Shown: positions 1 through 5,786 of the stretch, in pieces
Layout of the letters: each line of letters starts with the position of its first letter
How positions within the stretch are numbered: the stretch's first letter is position 1
DNA from: Pseudofrankia asymbiotica
Lineage (GTDB): Bacteria; Actinomycetota; Actinomycetes; Frankiales; Frankiaceae
Assembly: GCF_001983105.1 (NCBI RefSeq)
Contig: NZ_MOMC01000045.1
Location: 87,019-93,805 of the forward strand
Direction of reading: 5' to 3'
Length of the DNA: 6,787 bases
The notes under the pieces: generated by a model
What the model saw: only the letters and a program-made list of their open reading frames with translations
Told to the model about the DNA's origin: nothing
The model's database searches: none
Translations under genes and position numbers: made by a program

Positions 1-725
1 CCGACGGCGTGCAGGTCGTACGCGGCGACCTGGCCACACCGGCCGGTTTGAAGGACGCGCTGGACGGGGTGGAGGCGGTGTTCCTGCTCTGGCCTACGCT
101 GGCGGCCGACCACGCCGCCGAGGACGCGATCGCCACGATCGCCCAGCACGCCGCCCGCATCGCCTACCTGTCGTCGCGAGGCGTACCCGATGACGATCCG
201 GCGACGATCCTCGGCTCGCACACCATGGTTGAGCGGCTAATCGAGGACTCCGGAATGGAGTGGACCTTCCTGCGGCCCGACGGTTTCGCGTCGAACGCGC
301 TGATGTGGGCCCAGCAGATCCGCGAAGGGCTCGTCCGCTGGCCGTACGCCGACATGTCGAGGCCAGTGATCCATGAGCACGACATCGCGGCCGTCGCCGT
401 CCGGGTGCTTCTCGACCGCGGACATGCTGGTGCCAAGCACGTACTGACCGGACCCGAGCAGGTGACCCAGGCTGACCAGGTCCGCCTCATCGGCGAGGCG
501 ATCGAACTTCCGGTTCGTTTCGAGGAACTGTCCCCGGAGGCCGCCCGGGAGAAGCTGATCGGTGACGGCTGGCCGCCGGAGGCCGCGAATCAGGCTCTGC
601 AGGCGTGGGCCGAGATGCTGGCCGCGCCGCTGCCGGTCACCTCCACGGTTGAGGAGATCACAGGCGAACTTCCGCGCACGTTCCGCGAATGGGCCGCCGA
701 TCACGCCAAGGACTTCGCACCGTAG
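1..725 (+). CDS. NmrA-like / atypical SDR-family NAD(P)-binding protein, 5' end cut off by window edge
   Basis: This is the 3' portion of a gene coding for an atypical short-chain dehydrogenase related to NmrA. Such proteins bind NAD(P) in a Rossmann fold and act as small-molecule reductases or redox-sensing proteins in the cytoplasm. The reading frame is open to the left edge (codons from base 3). A GTG at base 9 is therefore probably an internal valine and not the start. The visible part opens with the VVRGDL segment that follows Rossmann strand 3, then shows VFLLWP (strand 4), AYLSSRG (strand 5), the TFLRPDGFASN segment, VIHEHDIAAVAV and a C-terminal TFREWAADHA stretch typical of the family. 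The glycine-rich N-terminal dinucleotide motif and about 30-40 residues must lie outside the window. The usual YxxxK catalytic pair is not evident, as is common for this subgroup. Substrate is unknown. Codon use is less GC-extreme than in the right half. Confidence 0.85.
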   Translation, partial: DGVQVVRGDLATPAGLKDALDGVEAVFLLWPTLAADHAAEDAIATIAQHAARIAYLSSRGVPDDDPATILGSHTMVERLIEDSGMEWTFLRPDGFASNALMWAQQIREGLVRWPYADMSRPVIHEHDIAAVAVRVLLDRGHAGAKHVLTGPEQVTQADQVRLIGEAIELPVRFEELSPEAAREKLIGDGWPPEAANQALQAWAEMLAAPLPVTSTVEEITGELPRTFREWAADHAKDFAP

Positions 726-872
726 GTGAGAGCTTGCCGCAGGTGGAAGCCGTCACAGATGGCCGCTTGAGGGCCGTTTCTCAGCCCACCGGTAACCGCG
801 ACTTGCCTCAGATCTCACGGCAGATCAAGGCCCGCGACTCCGCCAGTCAATCTGAGGCACCCCAGATCACGG
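726..872. other. Non-coding spacer with short repeats
   Basis: No convincing reading frame is seen between the NmrA-like gene stop and the regulator remnant. The stretch holds a perfect 10-bp inverted repeat, TGCCTCAGAT at 804-813 and ATCTGAGGCA at 850-859, separated by 36 bp. It also holds three direct CAGATC copies at 809, 821 and 863, two of them within similar contexts (CAGATCTCACGG and CAGATCACGG). There is no T-run after the inverted repeat, so it does not look like an intrinsic terminator. It could be a relic of a small mobile element end or a regulatory site; neither can be shown. Confidence 0.4.
804..859. repeat. 10-bp inverted repeat with 36-bp loop
   Basis: TGCCTCAGAT (804-813) is the exact reverse complement of ATCTGAGGCA (850-859). 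The match stops on both sides after these 10 bp. A shorter TGCCTCA copy recurs at 882-888. The role is unknown. Confidence 0.5.
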
Positions 873-1089
873 TCATGATCCTGCCTCACCTACGTTGGCG
901 GACGACACCCGGGTGTCCAGCGCGCCTGACGCGGCGGGCCAGAGGGCGAAGGCGCGCAGGAAGGTGTCGACGCCGGCGGTGATGACCGCGTCGAGCTGTT
1001 CCGGTGGGGCGGGCCGGGTGCCCAGCGCGGTCAGTGCCGGTAGCTCGTCGCCGATCAGCGCGATGAAGCGGACGCGGTTTCGCCGGTCC
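873..1089 (-). pseudogene. C-terminal remnant of a probable TetR-family regulator
   Basis: Read on the - strand, this stretch encodes about 70 residues including VRFIALIGDELPALTALGT, then QLDAVITAGVDTFLRAFAL, ending in a TGA at 875-873. The amphipathic helical pattern resembles the last two or three helices of the ligand-binding domain of TetR/AcrR regulators. No helix-turn-helix half follows upstream. From about 1090 rightward the other strand carries a different recognisable protein (DUF692), so the regulator has lost its N-terminal two thirds. The frame stays open beyond 1089 on the - strand only as a high-GC shadow. Family assignment rests on remembered resemblance and is moderate. An alternative is an unrelated alpha-helical protein end. 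Confidence 0.45.
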
Positions 1090-1985
1090 GGTGAGCTGAA
1101 CAGCGGGCATCTTCTCCCGGTGCCGTTGACGCGGACCTCGCTGGCCGTGACCGTCGAGAATGCCCGCATCGCGCGGGACGCCCTGCCAGTGCCACTCGCC
1201 GTCGAGAACGTCGCGCCCCTGTTCGGCTGGACCGGCGACGAGCTGTCTCCGGTGTCCTTCCGACCGAGCTGGTCGACCGGGCCGGCGTCGACCTCCTGCT
1301 GGACGTCGCGAACCTGGGCGCCGCCTGGATCAACCTGGACCACGATCCGATCTCCTGCTGCGGGACCTGCCGGTGGAGCGGGTCGCCTATGTGCATGTCG
1401 CCGGCGGCGAACCGCGGGACGGACTGTGGTACGACACGCACGCACGCACGCACGCCCGTCCGGTTCCGGAATCCGCCTGCGACTGCTCGCGGAGCTGACG
1501 GCGCGGTGCGACCCACCGGGAGTCCTTCTCGAACGCGACCGTGACTACCCACCCGCGGGGGAGATCGCCGCCGAGCTGGCACTGATCCGGAACACGGTCG
1601 AAGAGGCTCGCGCCTCCCGGTCGGCCACCGGACCGCGTGCCCCCCGCGTCCGCTCGCGCGGCGGCCACCGTCTCGGCCCGCGCCAGGCGGTCACCCGCCG
1701 CCTTCCGGGCGAGGTACGGGACCGCCTGGGTAAGGCGCAGCACGACCTGCTCACCGCCCTGGTCGGGAACGGCCCGGTGCCGGCCGGGTTCGACGCCCCC
1801 CGCCTCGGCGTCCAGGCTCGGGCCCTGGTCGAGCGGAGGGAAAGAATGGTCAGCCCGCTCCTGCCCGGTCTGGTCTGGGACCTCGGCGCCCGCTTCGGGA
1901 CGCTGTTCCGTGCGTACGCCGCCGAACACCCACCGCCGGTCGAGGGCCCGCGGTACGACGCGGACACGTTCGCCCGCTACCTCGC
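1090..1985 (+). pseudogene. Decayed DUF692 (MNIO, multinuclear iron oxidase-like) gene with C-terminal extension, frameshifted
   Basis: The + strand holds most of a DUF692/UPF0276-type protein in three successive frames. Frame 1 gives GHLLPVPLT and LPVPLAVENVAPLFGW (about 1105-1260). Frame 3 gives TELVDRAGVDLLLDVANLG (1263-1319). Frame 2 gives LPVERVAYVHVAGG then GLWYDTHA (about 1367-1442). Frame 1 returns with LRLLAEL and PPGVLLERD (about 1474-1542). Each change equals a net loss of one base, near 1260, 1350 and 1470. The family's likely metal-ligand segments (ENV, DVAN, VHVAGG, DTHA, LLERD) survive in pieces, but the N-terminal part of the barrel is gone, the sequence being replaced left of about 1090. 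After about 1690 frame 1 continues in a helical C-terminal domain (VRDRLGKAQHDLL, GPVPAGFDAPRLGVQARAL, RFGTLFRAYAAEHPPP, FARYLAS). This resembles the extension on actinobacterial DUF692 proteins that I recall as SCO6045-like. It breaks off near 1985, where an SDR tail begins. It cannot give a working enzyme unless the shifts are sequencing errors. Confidence 0.75.
1435..1454. repeat. CACG tetranucleotide tandem repeat (5 units)
   Basis: Five perfect CACG units lie back to back inside the DUF692 remnant, just after the codons for the conserved DTHA segment. Relatives usually read D-T-H-A/G-H-P-V-P here, so the extra R-T-H-A residues look like an expansion. Because the unit is 4 bp, each gain or loss shifts the frame. 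Confidence 0.8.
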
Positions 1986-2081
1986 GAGCCGGACGAGATC
2001 GGCGAGATCGTCGTCCTCGCCTCCGACGCCGCCCGCCTGCTGACCGGCCAGACCGTGCATGCCGACGGCGGTCCCTTCTGA
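1986..2081 (+). pseudogene. C-terminal remnant of a classical short-chain dehydrogenase/reductase (SDR)
   Basis: In frame 3 the sequence reads EPDEIGEIVVLASDAARLLT, then GQTVHADGGPF and a TGA at 2079-2081. The pattern P-E-E-I ... LASD-A ... TGQ ... V-DGG is the C-terminal signature of classical SDR oxidoreductases. There is nothing SDR-like to the left, where the DUF692 C-terminal domain runs in frame 1 up to the same point. About 85 percent of a normal 250-residue SDR is therefore missing. One residue appears lost before LASD compared with the usual FLASD spacing, in keeping with decay. Confidence 0.75.
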
Positions 2082-2117
2082 CGCCGATCGTGAGTGCCCT
2101 CCGAGGCGCTGGCCGTC

Positions 2118-2711
2118 TCAGGTTCGGGAGCCTCTCGGCCGGACGTCGGGCCGGCCCGGCGGCGCGTCGGGCTCGGCGGCGTGACCGCCCTCGACCCGCA
2201 GGCCGTCGAGAATCACCGTGGTCAGGTGGTCGTCGGCGCGCGCGCCCGGGCGGCAGAGCATGACGTTCAGCAGGCCGACGACCTCGGCGGGCGGGATGTC
2301 GGCCCGCAGCGACCCTTCGCGCTGTGCCTGCGCGGCGGTCCGCTCCAACAGCGCGTTCAGCTCCGTGACCAGCTCCTGGACCGGGGGGCGCGGTGGCTGG
2401 CCGCCGGCCAGCTCCTTGATCAGCGCCAGCGGCAGGTCCGTGCAGCGGCGCACCAGCTGGAGCAGGACCTCCCACCCGGTCAGGCCCCGGGCGTGTTCGG
2501 CCCGGCCCGCCGCGAGCAGTTGCCCGACGGCGTCGGCGGCGATGTCCTCCAGGAGGGTCCGCCGGTCCGGGAAGTGCCGGTAGAGCGTCCCGACGCCGAG
2601 GCCGGCCGCGCGCGCGATCTCCTCCATCGACACCGCGGCCCCGCGCTCGGTCAGCAGCCTGCTCGCGGTAGTGACGATGAGCTCGCGGTTGCGGCGGGCG
2701 TCGGTGCGCAC
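2118..2711 (-). CDS. TetR/AcrR-family transcriptional regulator
   Basis: This is a 197-residue cytoplasmic DNA-binding protein, a normal length for TetR regulators. An N-terminal helix (RRNRELIVTTASRLLTERG, about 6-24) leads into the helix-turn-helix (VSMEEIARAAGLGVGTLYRHF, about 27-47), followed by PDRRTLLEDI, the typical start of helix 4. The C-terminal half is alpha-helical and contains an LRADIPPAEVVGLLNVML segment like that in regulators with an SbtR-type ligand domain. The GTG start at 2711 is supported by a GAGGGGG-like ribosome site (- strand, 2726-2720) 8 bp upstream and by a normal N-terminus. The gene is divergent from the F420-type oxidoreductase gene, with 106 bp between starts. 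It most likely represses that gene and itself until a ligand binds. The ligand is unknown. The last ~25 residues are proline/arginine-rich and poorly conserved in style. Confidence 0.93.
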   Translation of the reverse strand: MRTDARRNRELIVTTASRLLTERGAAVSMEEIARAAGLGVGTLYRHFPDRRTLLEDIAADAVGQLLAAGRAEHARGLTGWEVLLQLVRRCTDLPLALIKELAGGQPPRPPVQELVTELNALLERTAAQAQREGSLRADIPPAEVVGLLNVMLCRPGARADDHLTTVILDGLRVEGGHAAEPDAPPGRPDVRPRGSRT

Positions 2712-2780
2712 GACGGCGACCCCCTCGGGCGAACCCCTCGACGAAACGGAACTGGAAGTTCATGTTACGGTCCACCTGAT

Positions 2781-2807
2781 AGCGGAACCGGAGCGTCCGA
2801 TTCACCT
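2781..2807. promoter_or_regulatory. Candidate TetR operator: imperfect palindrome
   Basis: GAACCGGA (2785-2792) and TCCGATTC (2796-2803) form an inverted repeat with 7 of 8 matching positions around a GCG centre. It is flanked by a further AG...CT match at 2781-2782 and 2806-2807. It ends about 10-14 bp before the oxidoreductase start codon, where bound repressor would block initiation. The size and symmetry suit a TetR dimer. The link to the adjacent regulator is inference. Confidence 0.4.
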
Positions 2808-2808
2808 T

Positions 2809-2814
2809 GGAGAG
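2809..2814 (+). promoter_or_regulatory. Ribosome binding site deciding the LLM start
   Basis: GGAGAG lies 3 bp before the GTG at 2818. It supports this start over the in-frame ATG at 2671, which lies inside the divergent regulator gene and would add about 49 residues with no family resemblance. Confidence 0.6.
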
Positions 2815-2817
2815 ATC

Positions 2818-3738
2818 GTGAAGATCGGTCTGTACGTCAACGGGGTCGGCCCGAGCCCACAGGCGCTCGTCGACCAGGTCCGGGCCGCCGCGGCGGCCGG
2901 CCTCGACAGCGCCTACTTCAGCCAGATCTTCTCCTGGGACGCGCTCACGGTCGCCGCCCTCAGCGCGCAGGCGGCACCGGGCCTCGCGCTGGGCACGGCC
3001 ATCGTGCAGACCTACCCCCGGCACCCGATCGCGCTCGCGGGGCAGGCGCTGACCGTCCAGGCGGTCAGCGGGCAGCCCTTCACGCTCGGGATCGGCCCGA
3101 GCCATCCACCGCTCATCGAGGGCATGTTCGGCTACTCGTACGACAAGCCGACTCGCCATGTCCGCGAGTACCTGTCGCCGCTGCTGCCGCTGCTGCGCGG
3201 CGAGCAGGTGGACTACCACGGGGAGACGCTCACCGCGGTCGGCGCGGTCGACGCGCCGAACACGCCGGCGCCGTCGGTGCTGCTGTCCGCGCTCGGGCCG
3301 GTGATGCTGCGGATCGCCGGTGAGCTGGCCGACGGAACCGTGACGGTGTGGACCGGCCCGAAGATGATCGGGGACTACATCGTCCCGGCCATCACCGAGG
3401 CGGCCGCGCGGGCCGGGCGGCCGGCTCCCCGGATCGTGGCGACGGTGGTGGCGAGCGTGACCGCGGATCCCGACGCCACCCGGCGGTGGGTCGCCGAGCA
3501 GGTCGGGTTCGCCGCCCAGTTCCCCGGCTACCGGGCCGTGCTGGAGCGCCAGGGCCTCTCGGGCGTCGAGGACACGGTCGTGGCCGGCGACGAGGACACG
3601 GTCGCGCGGGCCGTCGCCGAGTACGCGGCGGCCGGCGTCACCGAGCTGGTCGTCGGCCCGGTCGGCGAGCCGCTGGACTGGGCCAGGACGGTGGAGCTGC
3701 TCGCCAACCTGCGCGGCGAGCTCACCCACGTGACCTGA
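2818..3738 (+). CDS. F420-dependent luciferase-like (LLM class) oxidoreductase, MSMEG_4879/TIGR03564 type
   Basis: This is a 306-residue TIM-barrel protein of the bacterial luciferase-like superfamily, of the subgroup described as using coenzyme F420 in actinobacteria. It is a soluble hydride-transfer oxidoreductase; its substrate is unknown. From the GTG start the protein begins MKIGLYVNG, the first barrel strand. AYFSQIFSWDALT follows at about 32-44, LGTAIVQTYPRHP at 58-70, ALTVQAVSGQPFTLGIGPSH at 77-96, EGMFGYSYDKP at 101-111 and ALGPVMLRIAGELADGTVT at 158-176. All are in family order with no gaps. The end, GDEDTVARAVAEYAAAGVTELVVGP, is the normal C-terminal strand and helix. The gene is divergent from a TetR gene that probably controls it, and convergent with the permease operon 33 bp away. 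It appears intact and single-gene. Confidence 0.93.
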   Translation: MKIGLYVNGVGPSPQALVDQVRAAAAAGLDSAYFSQIFSWDALTVAALSAQAAPGLALGTAIVQTYPRHPIALAGQALTVQAVSGQPFTLGIGPSHPPLIEGMFGYSYDKPTRHVREYLSPLLPLLRGEQVDYHGETLTAVGAVDAPNTPAPSVLLSALGPVMLRIAGELADGTVTVWTGPKMIGDYIVPAITEAAARAGRPAPRIVATVVASVTADPDATRRWVAEQVGFAAQFPGYRAVLERQGLSGVEDTVVAGDEDTVARAVAEYAAAGVTELVVGPVGEPLDWARTVELLANLRGELTHVT

Positions 3739-3771
3739 GCCGCACGCCCCTGGCCCCGGCAGGCGGACGGG

Positions 3772-4683
3772 CTAGGCGTCCTCCGGGAGCGCCTGGCCCA
3801 GCGCCCGCGGGCCGCGGCCGCCGCGCGCGACGACGACGAGCACGGCGAGCGTCACGAGGTAGGGGAGTGCGGTCAGCACCTCGACCGGTACGGCCATCGC
3901 GGCGCCGGACTGGATCGCGACCGAGTCGAACAGCGCGAACACGCCGGCGCCGGCGAGCGCGCCCCAGGGGGACCAACGTCCGATGATGACCGCGGCCAGC
4001 GCGACGTAGCCGCGCCCCGCGGTGACGTTGGCGTCGAACGAGCCGAGGTAGCCGACGGTGATGACCGCTCCGCCGAGGGCCGCCAGCGCGCCGCCGAGCG
4101 CGAGCGCCGCCGTCCGCGTCGCCCGCACCGGCACGCCGCGCAGCGCCGCGCGGGCCGGGTCGTCGCCCGCGGCGCGCAGCGCGAGCCCCGCCCCGGTGCG
4201 CCGCAGCGACCAGGCCAGCGCGACGGCCAGGACCACGGCCGCGTAGCTGAAGACCGACTGCTCGAAGAGCGCCGGCCCGACGAAGGGGATGTCGCGCAGG
4301 CCGGGCACGTGCACCGTGGGCGCGAGCGGGATGTTCGGCGCCTCGGTGCCGGTGGGCCGCCACAGCTCGTACAGGTAGGTCGCCGCGCCGGTGGCGGCGA
4401 GGGTGATGGACAGCCCGACGACCAGCTGGTTGGCGCGGCCCCAGAGGGTCGCCAGCGCCGTCACCAGGCCGAGGAACACGCCGACTCCGAGCGCCAGCGC
4501 GACGCCGGCGCCCCAACCGGCCTCGGAGGCGCCGTAGGCACCGGCGAGCGCCCCCGCCAGCATCGTGCCCTCGATGCCGAGGTTGATCGTGCCGGACCGC
4601 TCGACGACGGCCTCCCCGAGCGCCGCGAGCGCGACCGGGGTCGCCAGCCGCACGGCCCCGGCGAGGATCAGCTCCGCGTCCAT
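3772..4683 (-). CDS. BMP-type ABC importer permease, second subunit (YufQ/NupQ-like)
   Basis: This 303-residue inner-membrane protein belongs to the BPD_transp_2 permease family, of the kind paired with BMP lipoproteins in nucleoside or riboflavin-type importers. It forms the translocation channel together with the other permease. It begins MDAELILAGAVRLATPVALA, then ALGEAVVERSGTINLGIEG at about 21-39, the hallmark of this subunit. Successive hydrophobic spans follow near 41-52, 57-80, 86-105, 143-160, 192-212, 226-255 and 268-287. The TAGRGYVALAAVIIGRWSPW segment (221-240) is also typical, and the AAGDDPARAALRGVPV loop at about 171-186 should contact the ATPase. The ATG at 4683 is chosen because it begins the family's N-terminus and has a GGGGGGTGG purine stretch about 10 bp upstream; the frame is open further upstream but overlaps the other permease gene. 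Only 2 bp separate it from that gene's stop, so the two are co-translated. It is the last gene of the operon. Confidence 0.93.
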   Translation of the reverse strand: MDAELILAGAVRLATPVALAALGEAVVERSGTINLGIEGTMLAGALAGAYGASEAGWGAGVALALGVGVFLGLVTALATLWGRANQLVVGLSITLAATGAATYLYELWRPTGTEAPNIPLAPTVHVPGLRDIPFVGPALFEQSVFSYAAVVLAVALAWSLRRTGAGLALRAAGDDPARAALRGVPVRATRTAALALGGALAALGGAVITVGYLGSFDANVTAGRGYVALAAVIIGRWSPWGALAGAGVFALFDSVAIQSGAAMAVPVEVLTALPYLVTLAVLVVVARGGRGPRALGQALPEDA

Positions 4684-4685
4684 CG

Positions 4686-5786
4686 CTACGCCACCCCCCT
4701 GCGGCGACGGCGGGCCTCGAAGCCGATCGCCACGAAGAACAGCAGCAGGCCCTGGATCACCGTCGCGAGGGAGGCCGGCACGCCGGTGTCGATCTGCAGG
4801 CCGTCCGCGCCCGCGCTCAGCGCGCCGAACACGAGCGCCGCGACGAGGATCCCCGCCGGCCGCAGGCCGCCGAGCAGCGCGACAAGCACACCGCTGAACC
4901 CGAGGCCGCCACTGACGCTCGGGTAGAGCGTGCCGTCCACACCCGCGACCTTGAGCCAGCCGGCGAACCCGGCCGCGGCGCCGGCGACGACCATCGCCCC
5001 GGCGACCGCCCGGCCGCGGCGCACCCCGACCCGCGCGGCGAGCGCCGGGTTGGCGCCGAGCACCTCGTAGGCCAGCCCCCGCGGGGTGCGCATCCACCAG
5101 GCCAGCGCGGCGGCGGCCAGCGGCGCGGCCAGGACGCCCCAGTGCAGCCGGGTGCCGGTCAGCAGGTTGGGCAGCATCGCGGGGGCGGGCAGCGGATCGC
5201 TCTGCAAGGTGGAGTCGCCGGTCGAGGTGCCGAGCCAGGTCCGCAGCGAGTAGTTCAGCAGCGCGAGCGCCACGTAGTTCAGCAGCAGCGTGGAGAGGAT
5301 CTCGTTGACCCGGGCGCGCACGCGCAGCAGCGCCGGCAGGACCGCCCAGGCGCCCCCGGCGAGTGCGCCGGCCACCGCGGCCGTGGGCAGGAGCAGGACG
5401 GCGGGGGCGCCGCCACCGAGCCCGACAGCCGTCGCCGTCGCGGCCAGCGCGCCGACCGCGAGCTGGCCCTCCGCCCCGATGGTGAAGACGCCGGCGCGCA
5501 GCGCCGGCGTCACCCCCAGCGCGATGAGCGCGAGCGGCAGTGCGCGTACCAGCGTCTCGCCGAGGCCGTATCGCGAGCCGAACGCGCCGGTGAGAAGCGC
5601 GTCGTAGCCGTCGAGCGGGTCGCTGCCCGCGACGCTCAGCAGCACGCCACCGAGCACGAGCGCGGCCAGCAGCGCCGCGGCGACCGCGCCGCCCGAGCGC
5701 AGCGAGCGTACGGAGGCCAGCGAGCGCACGGAGGCCAGCGAGCGAAGGGCGGGCACGGACGGCAGCCGCGGGGGCGCGAGCCTCAC
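4686..5786 (-). CDS. BMP-type ABC importer permease, first subunit (YufP/NupP-like)
   Basis: This 366-residue membrane protein is the larger permease of the same ABC importer. After a basic N-terminal tail with a repeated RSLASV hexapeptide (about 15-29), the first membrane span runs at about 33-53. The family sequence then follows: VRALPLALIALGVTPALRAG (80-99), FTIGAEGQLAVGA (101-113), VNEILSTLLLNYVALALLNY (160-179), YEVLGANPALAARVGV (240-255, the ATPase-contact loop) and GLGFSGVLVALLGGLRPAGI (294-313). The GTG at 5786 overlaps the upstream gene's TGA as GTGA, and there is no strong ribosome site, which fits translational coupling. A longer in-frame extension to 6173 would lie inside the acyl-CoA-dehydrogenase-like gene and is arginine-rich nonsense, so it was not used. 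The transported compound is unknown; nucleosides and riboflavin are known for relatives. Confidence 0.93.
   Translation of the reverse strand: MRLAPPRLPSVPALRSLASVRSLASVRSLRSGGAVAAALLAALVLGGVLLSVAGSDPLDGYDALLTGAFGSRYGLGETLVRALPLALIALGVTPALRAGVFTIGAEGQLAVGALAATATAVGLGGGAPAVLLLPTAAVAGALAGGAWAVLPALLRVRARVNEILSTLLLNYVALALLNYSLRTWLGTSTGDSTLQSDPLPAPAMLPNLLTGTRLHWGVLAAPLAAAALAWWMRTPRGLAYEVLGANPALAARVGVRRGRAVAGAMVVAGAAAGFAGWLKVAGVDGTLYPSVSGGLGFSGVLVALLGGLRPAGILVAALVFGALSAGADGLQIDTGVPASLATVIQGLLLFFVAIGFEARRRRRGVA
5701..5745. repeat. 18-bp tandem repeat, 2.5 copies, in the permease N-terminus
   Basis: Units at 5701-5718 and 5719-5736 differ at one base (T/C at the ninth position), and a half unit follows at 5737-5745. 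The unit length is a multiple of three, so copy number changes would keep the frame. On the - strand it encodes RSLASV twice, before the first membrane span. Confidence 0.85.

Larger units (their letters stand above)
2712..2817. promoter_or_regulatory. Divergent promoter/operator region between tetR-type gene and LLM oxidoreductase gene
   Basis: This 106-bp intergenic region must hold the promoters of both divergent genes and is richer in A/T than its flanks around 2741-2783. It contains an imperfect palindrome at 2785-2803 (see separate entry), a shorter GAAC-TGGAA-GTTC inverted repeat at 2749-2761, and two CCCCTCG direct copies at 2721 and 2734. No -35/-10 pair with proper spacing could be named with confidence. 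Confidence 0.6.

Noticed and set aside
1255..1475. Programmed -1 frameshifting in the DUF692 gene
   Set aside because: Three shifts within about 210 bp, no clear slippery heptamer with downstream structure, and a missing N-terminal part make decay or sequence error far more likely.
895..2043. Single 382-codon + strand frame as one intact gene
   Set aside because: Only parts of it match the DUF692 protein. Conserved segments in between lie in the other two frames, its beginning is antisense to the regulator remnant and its end runs out of frame over the SDR tail.
1387..3729. 780-codon - strand open frame
   Set aside because: It lies antisense to the oxidoreductase and the DUF692 remnant and in another frame of the regulator. 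Its composition is arginine/glycine/proline-rich, as in high-GC shadow frames, and no family is recognisable.
3739..3771. Bidirectional terminator between convergent genes
   Set aside because: Only a weak, bulged stem (CGCCCCTG with CAGGCG) can be drawn and there is no T-run on either strand, so it is not supported.
4309..4926. + strand frames opposite the permeases (also 5142-6002)
   Set aside because: They are antisense shadows of well-recognised membrane protein genes, with no family pattern of their own.
4684..5097. N-terminal extension of the second permease
   Set aside because: It overlaps the first permease gene in another frame and reads as low-complexity arginine/glycine sequence. 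The family N-terminus begins at the ATG at 4683.
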